A stretch of 64,000 bases of DNA from contig JANQKS010000115.1 in NCBI GenBank assembly GCA_028281005.1, positions 102,105 to 166,104 on the forward strand, written 5' to 3'. Below the pieces are notes generated by a model. The model ran no database searches and was not told the DNA's origin. It was given only the letters and a program-made list of their open reading frames with translations. Origin of the DNA: Pseudomonadales bacterium. GTDB lineage: Bacteria > Pseudomonadota > Gammaproteobacteria > Pseudomonadales > Azotimanducaceae. Within the stretch, counting starts at the first letter, position 1. Each line of letters opens with the position of its first letter. Made by a program: the position numbers and the translations under genes. Positions 44,228 to 53,846 of the stretch are shown piece after piece.

Positions 44228-47200
44228 GTGACCACAAGCTACTTCCCCTCCCATCCCCTTCCTCGCAGCGGTGAACGCATCACCTGGAGCGGCCTGCACG
44301 GTGTGTCGGACGCGTTGGCGGTGGCAGAAACGGCCGCACGGCAACCCGGCTTGAAGCTGGTCATCACGCGGGATTCGGCGCGCGCCACACGTTGGCAAAG
44401 CGCCGCAGGATTTTTCCAGCCAGACACCACAACCCTGCACTTCCCGGACTGGGAAACGTTGCCGTACGACGCTTTTTCACCCCACCAAGACATTGTCTCG
44501 GAACGGCTGGCCACCCTGCGGGCTTTACCCTCGCAGCGGCAAGGGGTGCTCACCGTCCCGATCACCACTCTGCTGCAACGCATCTGCCCGTTACCCTATT
44601 TGGCCGGCGCCAGTTTTGACTTCAAACAGGGGCAGCAGCTCGACGTGCCAGCCCAACGCCTGATTCTCGACGCGGCGGGTTATCAAAATACAGATACAGT
44701 CAGCGAGCGCGGGCAGTACACCGTGCGTGGTTCAGTGATGGACATCTTCCCGATGGGGGCAGCACTGCCTGTGCGGGTGGATTTGTTTGACGATGAAATC
44801 GATAGCTTGCGCACGTTCGACCCAGAGAGTCAGCGCACCATCGAAAAGATCGAACACCTGCAGTTACTGCCGGCAAAAGAATTTCCGTTTGATAATGCCG
44901 CCATTGCCCGTTTTCGCGACCGCTGGCACCACACCTTCAATGTTGATGTGCGCCGCTGCAGCATCTACCAAGATGTCTCCAGCCACATCGTGCCGAACGG
45001 AGTCGAATACTACCTGCCGTTCTTTTTTGATGAGCTGGGCAGCCTATTTGATTACTTGCCGGTGGATGTGGTGCTGGTGATTGAGGAAGGGGTAATCGAA
45101 GCCGCCGAACATCAGTTGGCTGATATCGCTGCGCGTTATGAATCCCTGCGCCACGATGTGGAGCGCCCCATTTTGCCGCCGACTGAGCTGTTTCTGACGC
45201 TGGACGAATTACACGGGTTGTTGAAGCGCCATCCGCGCATAGATCTGAGCAGCACCCCGGGCAAACACGATATACCCTTTCACAGCTGCGCGCTGCCGGA
45301 ACTTGAACTCAACCCGCGCAGTGCCCAACCCGCCGCGCAACTCAATACGTTCATCGAACAACACCAACAGCCGGTGTTGTTTGTGGCGGAGTCCGCCGGA
45401 CGGCGGGAAATGTTTGATGAGCTGTTGCGCAAAGCCGGGGTACAAACCCGCATCATCGACAACTTTGCCCAGTTTAATGACAGCGACGGGCACTGCATCA
45501 CCACCGCTGCGCTCGATGAAGGGTTACACCTAGACAACCTCATTGTGATCACAGAGACGGATGTGCTGGGCACCCGTCAGACTGACCCCAAACGAGAAAC
45601 CGGCGGTCGTGTCATCGATCCTGACCAGATCGTCAAAAATCTCACCGAACTCAGTATCGGTGCGCCGGTAGTCCACATAGAACACGGCGTGGGCCGTTAT
45701 CTGGGTTTGCAAACCTTAACCATCGATGGTGAAGCCTACGAATTTTTGACCTTGGCCTACGCCGATGGGGACAAGTTGTATGTCCCGGTCACCTCGCTGC
45801 ACCTAATCAGTCGCTACGCAGGTTCTGATGAAGAACATGCCCCGTTACACCGCTTGGGCTCTGATCAGTGGGAGAAGGCCAAACGCCGCGCCGCGGAAAA
45901 AGTGGTGGACGTGGCGGCGGAATTGCTCGATGTCTATGCCCGCCGCGAACTGCGCACTTCACATCAGTACAGCGTCAACGAATCGGAGTACAACAAGTTC
46001 GCCAACGAGTTCCCCTATGAGGTGACGTTAGATCAGCAAGCGGCGATTGATGATACCCTGGCCGATATGACCGCGTTACGCGCCATGGACCGGCTGATCT
46101 GTGGCGACGTGGGGTTTGGCAAAACCGAGGTGGCCATGCGCGCTGCCTTCGTTGCGGTGCAAGGCGGCAAACAGGTGGCGGTACTGGTGCCCACCACGCT
46201 GCTTGCGCAACAACATTTCGACACCTTCCGCGACCGCTTTGCGGCTTGGCCGGTGAGCGTTGAGAGTGTCAGCCGCTTGCGCTCCCAAGCGGAACTCGAG
46301 GCCACCAGCGCTGCCGCCATCAGCGGCAAGGTGGATATTCTCATCGGCACCCACAAGCTGCTCAGCGACGATTTCCGTTTTAAAGACCTCGGCCTGATCA
46401 TTATTGACGAGGAACATCGCTTTGGCGTGCGGCAGAAAGAGCGCCTCAAATCCCTGCGCGCGGAAGTAGATATTCTCACGCTCACCGCCACACCGATTCC
46501 TCGCACCCTCAACATGTCTTTGTCCGGCATACGGGATTTGTCCATCATTGCCACACCACCAGCCAAACGTTTGTCGATTAAAACCTTTGTGCAGCAAAAG
46601 CAGCGCCATCTGATGCGCGAGGCCATCAGCAGGGAGTTGCTGCGCGGTGGGCAGGTATTTTTTCTACACAACGAGGTGCGCACCATTGCGGCCGTGGCCG
46701 AGGAAATTGCCGAGTTGGTGCCCGAGGCGCGCATCGGTATCGGCCACGGGCAAATGCCAAAACGCGAGCTGGAACAGGTCATGGCGGATTTTTACCATCG
46801 CCGGCTAAATGTGTTGGTGTGCACCACCATCATCGAAACCGGTCTGGATGTGCCAAATGCCAACACCATTATTATCGAGCGAGCGGATAAATTTGGCTTA
46901 GCGCAACTGCACCAGCTGCGCGGCCGGGTTGGGCGCAGTCACCGGCAGGCATACGCGTTTTTGCTGACGCCGCATCCCAAAGCCATGACCCGCGATGCCG
47001 TTAAGCGCCTTGATGCAATTGAAGCCGCCGGTGAACTCGGCGTGGGATTTACCTTGGCGACTCACGACATGGAGATACGCGGCGCAGGAGAATTGTTGGG
47101 AGAAGATCAGTCCGGGCAGATCGAATCTGTGGGTTTTTCCATGTATATGGACTTACTCAATCGCGCGGTCGCCGCGCTGCGCGCGGGCCAGGTGCCTAAT

Positions 47201-47677
47201 GTGGACAGCCCGTTGGAACCTGTCAGCCAAGAAGTCAACTTACATGCACCCACACTCATCCCGGAAGACTACCTACCGGACGTACATACCCGCCTGATCT
47301 TGTACAAGCGCATCAGCAACGCGGTCACCCAAGCCGAGCTCGACGAGTTGCAGGTCGAGATCATCGACCGCTTTGGTTTACCACCGCTGCCGTTAAAACG
47401 CCTGTTTGCGGTAACCGGACTAAAACTGGTTAGCCAAGCCTTAGGGGTGATCAAACTCGATATGGGGGAAGAACGCGGCAAGCTGGAGTTCAGCAACGAC
47501 ACCAACGTGGACCCTATCAAAATTGTCAACTTGGTCCAGACAGAACCCAACACCTTCAAGTTGGAGGGCGCCGCTATCTTGCGCATTCAACACAAAACCA
47601 GCGACTTTGATGCCCGGGTGGCTTTCTGTTTGGACCTGTTAACGCGCCTAACACCGGAAGTGGACGCAGCGGCATGA
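44228..47677 (+). CDS. mfd: Transcription-repair coupling factor
   Basis: 1149 residues. UvrB-binding N-terminal region (SERLATLRALPS, GSVMDIFPMG), the RNA-polymerase-interacting domain (VVHIEHGVGRYLG), RecG-like helicase motifs (Walker A GDVGFGKTE; IIDEEHRFGV; LTATPIPRTLNMS) and the TRCF C-terminal domain. It removes stalled RNA polymerase and recruits UvrA. Starts with GTG at 44228. Overlaps csiV by 4 nt (ATGA). Confidence 0.97.
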   Translation: MTTSYFPSHPLPRSGERITWSGLHGVSDALAVAETAARQPGLKLVITRDSARATRWQSAAGFFQPDTTTLHFPDWETLPYDAFSPHQDIVSERLATLRALPSQRQGVLTVPITTLLQRICPLPYLAGASFDFKQGQQLDVPAQRLILDAAGYQNTDTVSERGQYTVRGSVMDIFPMGAALPVRVDLFDDEIDSLRTFDPESQRTIEKIEHLQLLPAKEFPFDNAAIARFRDRWHHTFNVDVRRCSIYQDVSSHIVPNGVEYYLPFFFDELGSLFDYLPVDVVLVIEEGVIEAAEHQLADIAARYESLRHDVERPILPPTELFLTLDELHGLLKRHPRIDLSSTPGKHDIPFHSCALPELELNPRSAQPAAQLNTFIEQHQQPVLFVAESAGRREMFDELLRKAGVQTRIIDNFAQFNDSDGHCITTAALDEGLHLDNLIVITETDVLGTRQTDPKRETGGRVIDPDQIVKNLTELSIGAPVVHIEHGVGRYLGLQTLTIDGEAYEFLTLAYADGDKLYVPVTSLHLISRYAGSDEEHAPLHRLGSDQWEKAKRRAAEKVVDVAAELLDVYARRELRTSHQYSVNESEYNKFANEFPYEVTLDQQAAIDDTLADMTALRAMDRLICGDVGFGKTEVAMRAAFVAVQGGKQVAVLVPTTLLAQQHFDTFRDRFAAWPVSVESVSRLRSQAELEATSAAAISGKVDILIGTHKLLSDDFRFKDLGLIIIDEEHRFGVRQKERLKSLRAEVDILTLTATPIPRTLNMSLSGIRDLSIIATPPAKRLSIKTFVQQKQRHLMREAISRELLRGGQVFFLHNEVRTIAAVAEEIAELVPEARIGIGHGQMPKRELEQVMADFYHRRLNVLVCTTIIETGLDVPNANTIIIERADKFGLAQLHQLRGRVGRSHRQAYAFLLTPHPKAMTRDAVKRLDAIEAAGELGVGFTLATHDMEIRGAGELLGEDQSGQIESVGFSMYMDLLNRAVAALRAGQVPNVDSPLEPVSQEVNLHAPTLIPEDYLPDVHTRLILYKRISNAVTQAELDELQVEIIDRFGLPPLPLKRLFAVTGLKLVSQALGVIKLDMGEERGKLEFSNDTNVDPIKIVNLVQTEPNTFKLEGAAILRIQHKTSDFDARVAFCLDLLTRLTPEVDAAA

Positions 47678-48771
47678 AGCACCGTTGGACCTTTTTAGCC
47701 TGTCTGACCGGGGCTCTGTTGTTGGGTGTACCAGGGGTGGCACGGGCCGATGCGATCGAGGAAATTGAAGAGTTGCTCACCGAGCGCTGGTTTGAGGTTG
47801 AAGTCATCGTGTTTGAGCGCCTCAACGTGCTCGACATCAACAGCAGCGAGCAGCTGACACAACAACAGCCGCGGCAATGGCCACACAACCTGCTGCAGAT
47901 GCAGGACGCGACCAGCATCGAGATCAACGCCACGGCAGCAGCGTTGGATCTGCGTGCCGACAACCCATACTGCATTGGCTACCCAGAGCTACTCGAAGCC
48001 GAGCCACTGCACCCCAGTTTCCTACCCCGTCAGCTACCGCCGGCTCCGGACGATGCAGAGATGGCACGCCGGGCCGCAGAGAGTGCTGCGGAATCAGCCG
48101 TCGCTGCAGCTGATTTGATCCTTGATGACGCCAACGCAGCGCCCATCGATTCTGCCATTGAGGGCACCACTAGCGAATCCACGCCAGCCTTACCACCGGT
48201 TACGTTGGAAACCACCCAACTGACGCTTACCCCCTATCTGCAGTTTCTGGCTGATGTCGCCAGCTTCGAAACTTCGCTGTTTGCCTCCAGCTATACGTGG
48301 CTGCCGGATCTGGCCATGCAAGATTATGTTAAAGCCATCAACCGGCAATCCCACTTGCGGCCGGTGCTCCACCGACGGTGGCGGGCGCCGGTACCGGCCC
48401 GGGACGCACCGCAACCTATATACATTGCCAGTACCGTGGATGAACAAGCCCCAGCCACGCGTCCGGGGTTTGCGAAAATTGAGGGTCACGTCAGCGTAAC
48501 AGTAGGTCGTTTTCTGCATTTTGCACCGACGCTGTGGTACCACGCCGACAACTTGGGTTTTGCGCCCATCGCGTTACCTGCGCTGCAGGCGTTGCCACGG
48601 CCACAACCTGCTCGCTACTTTGAAATGGCACAAAGCCGGCGCATGCGCAGCGAAGAGCTTCACTACTTAGACCACCCCAAGTTTGGCATCGTAGTGCGCA
48701 TTGATCCGGTGACAATTCCCGCAGAGCTGATTGCTCAGTGGGAAGCGCTAGACGCTCAAGCGCTCCAATAG
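47674..48771 (+). CDS. csiV: CsiV-family periplasmic protein
   Basis: 365 residues with a signal peptide (MKHRWTFLACLTGALLLGVP, cleaved near ARA) and then RWFEVEVIVFERLN, the family signature; HYLDHPKFGIVVRIDPV is the usual C-terminal motif. CsiV affects cell shape and peptidoglycan in Vibrio; its molecular role is not settled. The mfd-csiV order is typical of gammaproteobacteria. An Ala/Glu-rich linker lies near 130-170. Its last 24 nt overlap the convergent MTI phosphorylase gene. Confidence 0.82.
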   Translation: MKHRWTFLACLTGALLLGVPGVARADAIEEIEELLTERWFEVEVIVFERLNVLDINSSEQLTQQQPRQWPHNLLQMQDATSIEINATAAALDLRADNPYCIGYPELLEAEPLHPSFLPRQLPPAPDDAEMARRAAESAAESAVAAADLILDDANAAPIDSAIEGTTSESTPALPPVTLETTQLTLTPYLQFLADVASFETSLFASSYTWLPDLAMQDYVKAINRQSHLRPVLHRRWRAPVPARDAPQPIYIASTVDEQAPATRPGFAKIEGHVSVTVGRFLHFAPTLWYHADNLGFAPIALPALQALPRPQPARYFEMAQSRRMRSEELHYLDHPKFGIVVRIDPVTIPAELIAQWEALDAQALQ

Positions 48772-49452
48772 CGCCAACATTTGCTGACCGCCAACCGCGG
48801 CGATTTTGCGCATTTCGTCGAGGTCAATTTGTTCATCCCCTACCCCGGCGGCAGGATTTACCACCAGACATAGGGCGGCAAACCGTAACGCCAGTTCCCG
48901 CGCCAAAGCCGCTTCCGGCATGCCGGTCATACCCACCAGGGTGCAGCCGTCCCGTGCCATGCGCACAATCTCGGCACTGGTTTCCAAGCGTGGGCCCTGG
49001 GTAGCGCCGTACACACCGCCGTTGTAAACCGCCGCATCCACGTCGCATAACTTCTGCATGAGATCCGCATCATACGGGTCTGCAAATTCCGCGTGACGTA
49101 ACACGTCGTCATAAGTACTTTCACGCCCCCAGGTGTAGTCGATGAGTTGGTGAGGCACCACCAACTGCCCCACGGCAAGGTCGGGGTCCACGCTGCCAAC
49201 CGTGTAGGTGCCAACAAGGTAGTCCACCTGCAATGTATGCATCAGCCATATGTTGGCGCGATAGTTAATTTGGTGAGGTGCATATTCATGTTGCGCGCCG
49301 TGGCGTGGCAGCAAAAACAGCTCGTTACTCCCAGCCTGATGTCGCAGCGCGGGGCTGGCAGCGTTGCCCCACGGGGTTTCAACCTCACCAACAGATTCGA
49401 GGTTGCTGACATCCAATGGTGCTGAACCAATAAAAACGCCGATACGTGCCAT
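48748..49452 (-). CDS. S-methyl-5'-thioinosine phosphorylase
   Basis: 234 residues from the ATG at 49450-49452; a longer frame to 49794 has no similarity. Purine phosphorylase traits: GVFIGSA, ELFLLPRHG, HEYAPHQINYRANIW, GGVYGATQGPRLETSAE and GMTGMPEAALARE. The MTIP subgroup splits methylthioinosine to hypoxanthine and methylthioribose-1-phosphate in Pseudomonas and relatives that lack the direct MTA route. Downstream of the HPRT-like gene by 46 nt, where the hypoxanthine would go. Confidence 0.88.
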   Translation of the reverse strand: MARIGVFIGSAPLDVSNLESVGEVETPWGNAASPALRHQAGSNELFLLPRHGAQHEYAPHQINYRANIWLMHTLQVDYLVGTYTVGSVDPDLAVGQLVVPHQLIDYTWGRESTYDDVLRHAEFADPYDADLMQKLCDVDAAVYNGGVYGATQGPRLETSAEIVRMARDGCTLVGMTGMPEAALARELALRFAALCLVVNPAAGVGDEQIDLDEMRKIAAVGGQQMLALLERLSV

Positions 49453-49498
49453 AGGTTTCCTTAATCTCTGTTGAATCTGCGTTGAATATCTGTTGGCG

Positions 49499-50053
49499 TT
49501 ATTCTGGTTTATACAGACCCGGCAAATTTGCGCCGTATCCAGCCACCGCAAGCCCGCTACCGAACAGGTCAGCTTCCTCGGTACAAATGGCCGCGCCGCC
49601 CACCTGGGCACCACTATCCGCGCCACTTGCCGGACCCAACAGCGTGAAGATAGCCAGTTCCGCCACGTCCGCTTGTTGGGCCCATTGCTCAAACACATCT
49701 TCTGACGCCGCTGCAACGGTCGCCGCGAACAACGCCACCCGTCTCTCGGCCGCTGCATGCGCTGCTTCAAGCTGCGGCACACCCCGCTTATCACAGGCGA
49801 CCGCCATATGCTGACATGGAAACACTACGCGCCGCATTAACATGCCGCCAAAAACAAAGCCAGCTGGTAACAAAGTGATTAACAGCGGATTGTAGTTTTG
49901 CCAGTTAGCGGTGAGGCGCACCGCCAGACGGTCCACGCCGCGTTCTACCTGCTCCGCGCTATAGATTTGCTGAGCGCGCGTATACAAGCGCCGTGCCGCC
50001 GCCGGCACCGAATCGTCAAAACGCAACGGGCTAAAATCGATGTCCAACCGCAA
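49499..50053 (-). CDS. Divergent HPRT-like protein, PRPP loop apparently lost
   Basis: 184 residues if read from the TTG at 50051-50053, 5 nt after the MscS stop; no ATG fits before residue ~60. The first half (QIYSAEQVERGVDRLAVRL, then LLITLLPAGFVFGGMLMRR) and the end (DLFGSGLAVAGYGANLPGLY) match the gammaproteobacterial hypoxanthine phosphoribosyltransferase that normally sits beside MTI phosphorylase. The PRPP motif (VDDI.DEG.T) is missing: the same place reads VALFAATVAAASED. So it is probably inactive as a transferase or has a new role. Confidence 0.65.
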   Translation of the reverse strand: MRLDIDFSPLRFDDSVPAAARRLYTRAQQIYSAEQVERGVDRLAVRLTANWQNYNPLLITLLPAGFVFGGMLMRRVVFPCQHMAVACDKRGVPQLEAAHAAAERRVALFAATVAAASEDVFEQWAQQADVAELAIFTLLGPASGADSGAQVGGAAICTEEADLFGSGLAVAGYGANLPGLYKPE

Positions 50054-50058
50054 ACACC

Positions 50059-51171
50059 CTACCCTGCCTGATTGGGACTGGCCTGAAGCGGTAGCGGATC
50101 TGGCTCCGGATCGATGTGCAACGTTTGCGTAGGGAACGCAATCTCTGCGCCGTGGCGCTCGATGATGTCGGAGATTTTTAACAACACATCTTGTTTGATG
50201 GCATGAAACTCCGTCCACACCGTGGTTTTGGTGAAGGTGTAGACAAAGAAATCCACCGACGAAGCACCAAAACTGACAAAGTTCACCATCAGCGTTTGCG
50301 AGGTGTCGATGGCTTCATGAGATTTGAGCATCGCTTCAACGTCGCGCACCACCGCCTGCATGACGCCAATGTCGTCGTAACGCAAACCGATGGTTTCGTA
50401 GATGCGCCGATTTTGCATGCGCGAGGGGTTCTCGACAGTGATGCTGGCAAAAACCGAGTTGGGCACATACAGCGGGCGCTTATCAAAGGTCCGGATGCGC
50501 GTTAAACGCCAACCAATTTCCTCCACGGTACCTTCCACCTCTCGATCCGGAGAACGCACCCAGTCGCCCACGGAGAATGGCCGATCGAGGAAAATCATCA
50601 ACGCACCGAAGAAGTTGGCGAGCAGATCGCGCGCGGCAAAACCCACAGCGATACCGCCGATACCACCAAACGCCAACACGCCGGAAATAGAAAAACCGAA
50701 CGCTTGCAAGGCCAGCAAGATGCCGGTGATCAGCACCGTGGCGCGTAACAGTTTACCTACGGCTTTGGCCGTCGTCTGATCCACCGGTGCTTCCAGATAC
50801 CCTTGGTCCACCACATGTTCTTCAATAAAACGGATGAAACGCACAGCAAACCAGACCAGCAGCCAGACAACAGCCACATCACGCAGCGGATCGATGTATT
50901 GAAAAATCTCAGCTTGGGTGTCGCCGCCGACATATTCCGCCGCCAGCGCAATCCCCATCACCCAGATACCTGCCCCCATGGGTTTGCGCGCGGCATCCAG
51001 CAAGGCGTCGTCATAGAGGTTATGAGTGAGGGTTAACTTGTCGGCTAAGCGGTCGAATACCAACTTGGCGATGTAATGCACAATGGCTGTGACCAGCACA
51101 ATGACAAACACCTCAACCACCCAGCCGTGTTCGTTGTAAAAATCTACTAAAGGTTCCATAAAAGGTTCCAT
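50059..51171 (-). CDS. MscS-family mechanosensitive channel
   Basis: 370 residues. Membrane helices in the first ~190 residues, then the pore helix and beta domain: GIGGIAVGFAARDLLANFFGALMIF and FSVGDWVRSPDREVEGTVEEIGWRLTRI are the MscS signature. Releases solutes on hypo-osmotic shock at the inner membrane. Its stop lies 5 nt before the HPRT-like start. 34 nt downstream of the SPOR protein gene on the same strand. Confidence 0.93.
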   Translation of the reverse strand: MEPFMEPLVDFYNEHGWVVEVFVIVLVTAIVHYIAKLVFDRLADKLTLTHNLYDDALLDAARKPMGAGIWVMGIALAAEYVGGDTQAEIFQYIDPLRDVAVVWLLVWFAVRFIRFIEEHVVDQGYLEAPVDQTTAKAVGKLLRATVLITGILLALQAFGFSISGVLAFGGIGGIAVGFAARDLLANFFGALMIFLDRPFSVGDWVRSPDREVEGTVEEIGWRLTRIRTFDKRPLYVPNSVFASITVENPSRMQNRRIYETIGLRYDDIGVMQAVVRDVEAMLKSHEAIDTSQTLMVNFVSFGASSVDFFVYTFTKTTVWTEFHAIKQDVLLKISDIIERHGAEIAFPTQTLHIDPEPDPLPLQASPNQAG

Positions 51172-51205
51172 GCGACGGAGTTTAAGGGGGATGTCCGCAA
51201 AAACG

Positions 51206-52933
51206 TTAGAGGAATTTTTTTAACTCCAGCTGCAAGTAGTCGTCTTCCTGCAGCCATGCGGATTTGTAATCCGAGTCTGTCAGTAAAACGGCCGGCGTAT
51301 CAGCACGCCAAGACTTTCCGCCACCAAACAGGCGCCCTTCCAAACTCATCAACCAGCTGTCGCCGACCCTGCGGGAGGCTTCCAGCGACACAAAATAGTC
51401 GTCGGTTTCGGCATCCACAATCACCCCAAACAAAGCCTTGGTGTCGGCGAAGTCGTTCAAATGAAAGCGCCCTCCCAACGCAATGTCATTTTCATACAGG
51501 GTATTAAACGCCGCATCACCGCGCTCATCCCACATATATTCCCCGACCAGGCCAAAATCTGCCTGGGTTCCCAGAACACCGACAAAGGTGCGCTCAAAAC
51601 CGACGTTGGCGGCCGCGTAACGTTCGCCAAAGCCACTTTTGGTAAAACCTTCGAGCTTAAAAACCCAATCGCCATAGAACGCCTGGGCATCGAGCCCGGT
51701 TTGATCAATCACCGGATAATGGGGACGCAGCACCAAGGCGCCACCCCGGCCAAATTCCGGCACTAAGATTGGCTCACGGCTGGTGCCGCTAAAATGGTGT
51801 ACCCCCACCTCAAATGGCCCTATGTAATGGGACCAGCGGACCGCGGCATCAACGCGTTTTTGCTCTGCACCGGAGGCATAGCTGGCGTCGTCGAGGACTT
51901 TGTATGGTAGGCGCAAGCGGCCATCTTCGCCGGGGAATGTGCGTTCGCGAAAACCCAAAAGTGCGTACACATCGAGCATGCCCCAGTTACGCACCGTCGA
52001 CCACTGCACCATGGGCTGGCCTAATTTGTCTTCGGTATCGATGTTTTCAATCAGGTCGGTCTGGTTGACTACATCGATTAAGTGATGGAATTCCGTCACC
52101 CCCCAGAACACTCTTTTTGCACCGATGTGCAGATCGCTGTCCTGACCGATGCGGCTGTAATAAAACTCTCTAAGGTCGGCATGGGTGCGGTCGTCATCAG
52201 CACTGTCAACCCGCACAAACGGTGTGATCGTAATGCTGCGGGTATCATTCGCCCAGCCGCGAAAGTACTCCAATTGAGCCGCCACACTGCCGCTTACGCG
52301 ATCCTGGCCCTGGGCGCCGCTGTCACTGAACACTCTGGATTCGAAACCGATGTCCCACTCGTAGCGCTCGTTCAGCGGTACGCGGGAAGCACGCGCACTT
52401 ACCGTCACCGGACTAGGCGGTTGCAGGCGCGCAGCCCCTAATGGTTGGGGTGTACGCACCGTCGATACAGCCGGGGCCGCAGGAGACGGTGCAGGTGTAT
52501 CTGCACGCGTATCTGCGGGTGTATCTGTGGCTGTAGATGCAGAAGACGACGTCGATGAGGATGTGGATGTGGATGTGGACGATGATATCGACGAAGAGGA
52601 TTGAGCAGACGGTGTGGTGGGTGTCGCGTCGGTCGCGGGTACCGCCGCTGTACCCGCGTTGGGACTGCGCAAACGCCAGTGTTGGATACCAGCGGCAGTG
52701 GCCCGCCGGGCCAATTGAGCATAGGCAGATGACTCCAGTTCCGCGGACATGACGCGGTACAGTCCGCTGTCCACCACCTGCACGGTCATTGCCTGTCCAA
52801 ACATTGCACTCAACTTAGCCGCCCAGTTTTGCGCATTCTCCTGGGAGCTGAAACTGCCGAAGACCAAGCGGTCCGCATGTAATTGCGGTGCCGCCAGCAG
52901 CAACAGCGCCAGCAGGGTGAGCTTAACGCGCAC
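51206..52933 (-). CDS. SPOR-domain protein with Ser/Thr linker and C-terminal beta-barrel-like region
   Basis: 575 residues. Signal peptide (LTLLALLLLAAPQLHA); SPOR domain at about 22-92 (LVFGSFSSQENAQNWAAKLS), which binds denuded peptidoglycan; a low-complexity linker of Ser/Thr/Ala/Pro (about 100-165); then ~400 residues of amphipathic strands (YEWDIGFESRVFSDSG, aromatic-rich) ending in Phe-Leu, which look like an outer-membrane barrel. Overlaps the LolA-like gene by 11 nt, so the two should act together in the envelope. No named family recognised for the barrel. Confidence 0.7.
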   Translation of the reverse strand: MRVKLTLLALLLLAAPQLHADRLVFGSFSSQENAQNWAAKLSAMFGQAMTVQVVDSGLYRVMSAELESSAYAQLARRATAAGIQHWRLRSPNAGTAAVPATDATPTTPSAQSSSSISSSTSTSTSSSTSSSASTATDTPADTRADTPAPSPAAPAVSTVRTPQPLGAARLQPPSPVTVSARASRVPLNERYEWDIGFESRVFSDSGAQGQDRVSGSVAAQLEYFRGWANDTRSITITPFVRVDSADDDRTHADLREFYYSRIGQDSDLHIGAKRVFWGVTEFHHLIDVVNQTDLIENIDTEDKLGQPMVQWSTVRNWGMLDVYALLGFRERTFPGEDGRLRLPYKVLDDASYASGAEQKRVDAAVRWSHYIGPFEVGVHHFSGTSREPILVPEFGRGGALVLRPHYPVIDQTGLDAQAFYGDWVFKLEGFTKSGFGERYAAANVGFERTFVGVLGTQADFGLVGEYMWDERGDAAFNTLYENDIALGGRFHLNDFADTKALFGVIVDAETDDYFVSLEASRRVGDSWLMSLEGRLFGGGKSWRADTPAVLLTDSDYKSAWLQEDDYLQLELKKFL

Positions 52934-53720
52934 GACGAAGACTGTTCACGCTGAAATCCCGAGTGCCGTCCAAACCAACGTTAAAGGCAAAATCTTGCCA
53001 CACCAATTCCGTGCTTTTGCGGTTGCGCAAGTTGGTCATGACCATCCTGCCGGCGCGCCAAAAACGCTCGTCATAGAGGCGAAAGTCGAGGGCTTGCAAC
53101 TGCTTCACTTGTGCATCGGTGTGGTCAAAATAATCGACCCGCACCACCCGAAACGCCTCCCGGTCGATCCAAAAGTGCTCCTTGGCGTATTGATAGTTGG
53201 TTTCCGTGGAGATGCGTTCGACCACAAAACACGCCATGCCATCGATGTTGTCCTCGCGGATAAAACGGTAGCGATACTTTTCCAACTGCAGCGGTGACAG
53301 ATCTTGGTAGGAGAACTCGCTGCCGACAAAAGAGCCGCTTTTGTCGTGAGACGAGACCTTTTTTACGCGTTTAATGGCGGGTAGGAACAGCCACTGGTCG
53401 TCGGCCTTAGTTGCGTGCGCATGGCTGAGCAACGCCGTGCCACGAATGTCAGCGGGTGTATCAAATACCACCAGCATCTTGTCGCCGTCGCCGGGCACCT
53501 CAAATTGTGAAATGCGCAAGCTGCGTTCGGTGGCGTCACCGCGGGGGCTGCGCAAAATCATCTGCAACTCGACCTCGAGATCCACATAGCCGCTGTTACG
53601 CGCATCTGCTTCTTCGAAGATCGCTCGGCCTAGTTGCTCCGGCGTCATGCCGTCCGCGTTAAGTTGTGCCGCACTCGTTACCAGAAGGGCCAGTTCCAGC
53701 AAGAGCCTGGTGAACGTCAT
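52923..53720 (-). CDS. LolA-like outer-membrane lipoprotein-sorting protein (COG2834 type)
   Basis: 265 residues from the ATG at 53718-53720. Signal peptide, then GYVDLEVELQMILRSPRGD, FDTPADIRGTALLSH, DDQWLFLPAIKRVKK and GSFVGSEFSYQDLSP, the pattern of the periplasmic lipid/lipoprotein-binding family often linked to RND (MMPL) exporters. No RND gene is beside it here; the SPOR-barrel gene is its only operon partner. Divergent from lexA, with LexA boxes in the gap. Confidence 0.82.
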   Translation of the reverse strand: MTFTRLLLELALLVTSAAQLNADGMTPEQLGRAIFEEADARNSGYVDLEVELQMILRSPRGDATERSLRISQFEVPGDGDKMLVVFDTPADIRGTALLSHAHATKADDQWLFLPAIKRVKKVSSHDKSGSFVGSEFSYQDLSPLQLEKYRYRFIREDNIDGMACFVVERISTETNYQYAKEHFWIDREAFRVVRVDYFDHTDAQVKQLQALDFRLYDERFWRAGRMVMTNLRNRKSTELVWQDFAFNVGLDGTRDFSVNSLRRAR

Positions 53721-53802
53721 GTTAAACGCACTAACACTCTTTTTTGGGGGTAAGGGCGCGGATACTAAGATAGAAAAAAACACTGTGCAAACATACAAAA
53801 GA

Positions 53803-53818
53803 CTGTATATACTCACAG
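53803..53818 (+). promoter_or_regulatory. LexA (SOS) box 1 of lexA
   Basis: CTGTATATACTCACAG, exact CTGT-N8-ACAG, 28 nt upstream of the lexA start. Second box follows 20 nt on. Paired boxes give the tight autoregulation known in Escherichia coli lexA. May also affect the divergent LolA-like gene. Confidence 0.9.
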
Positions 53819-53822
53819 TCTA

Positions 53823-53838
53823 CTGTATGTCTGAACAG
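53823..53838 (+). promoter_or_regulatory. LexA (SOS) box 2 of lexA
   Basis: CTGTATGTCTGAACAG, exact CTGT-N8-ACAG, ending 8 nt before the lexA ATG. Spacing from box 1 is 20 bp centre to centre, about two helical turns. Confidence 0.9.
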
Positions 53839-53846
53839 GGCTTTTC

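Noticed and set aside
46033..46782. 249-codon minus-strand frame inside mfd
   Set aside because: Lies opposite the helicase core of mfd; composition (Ser/Arg/Met-rich) is that of an antisense shadow.
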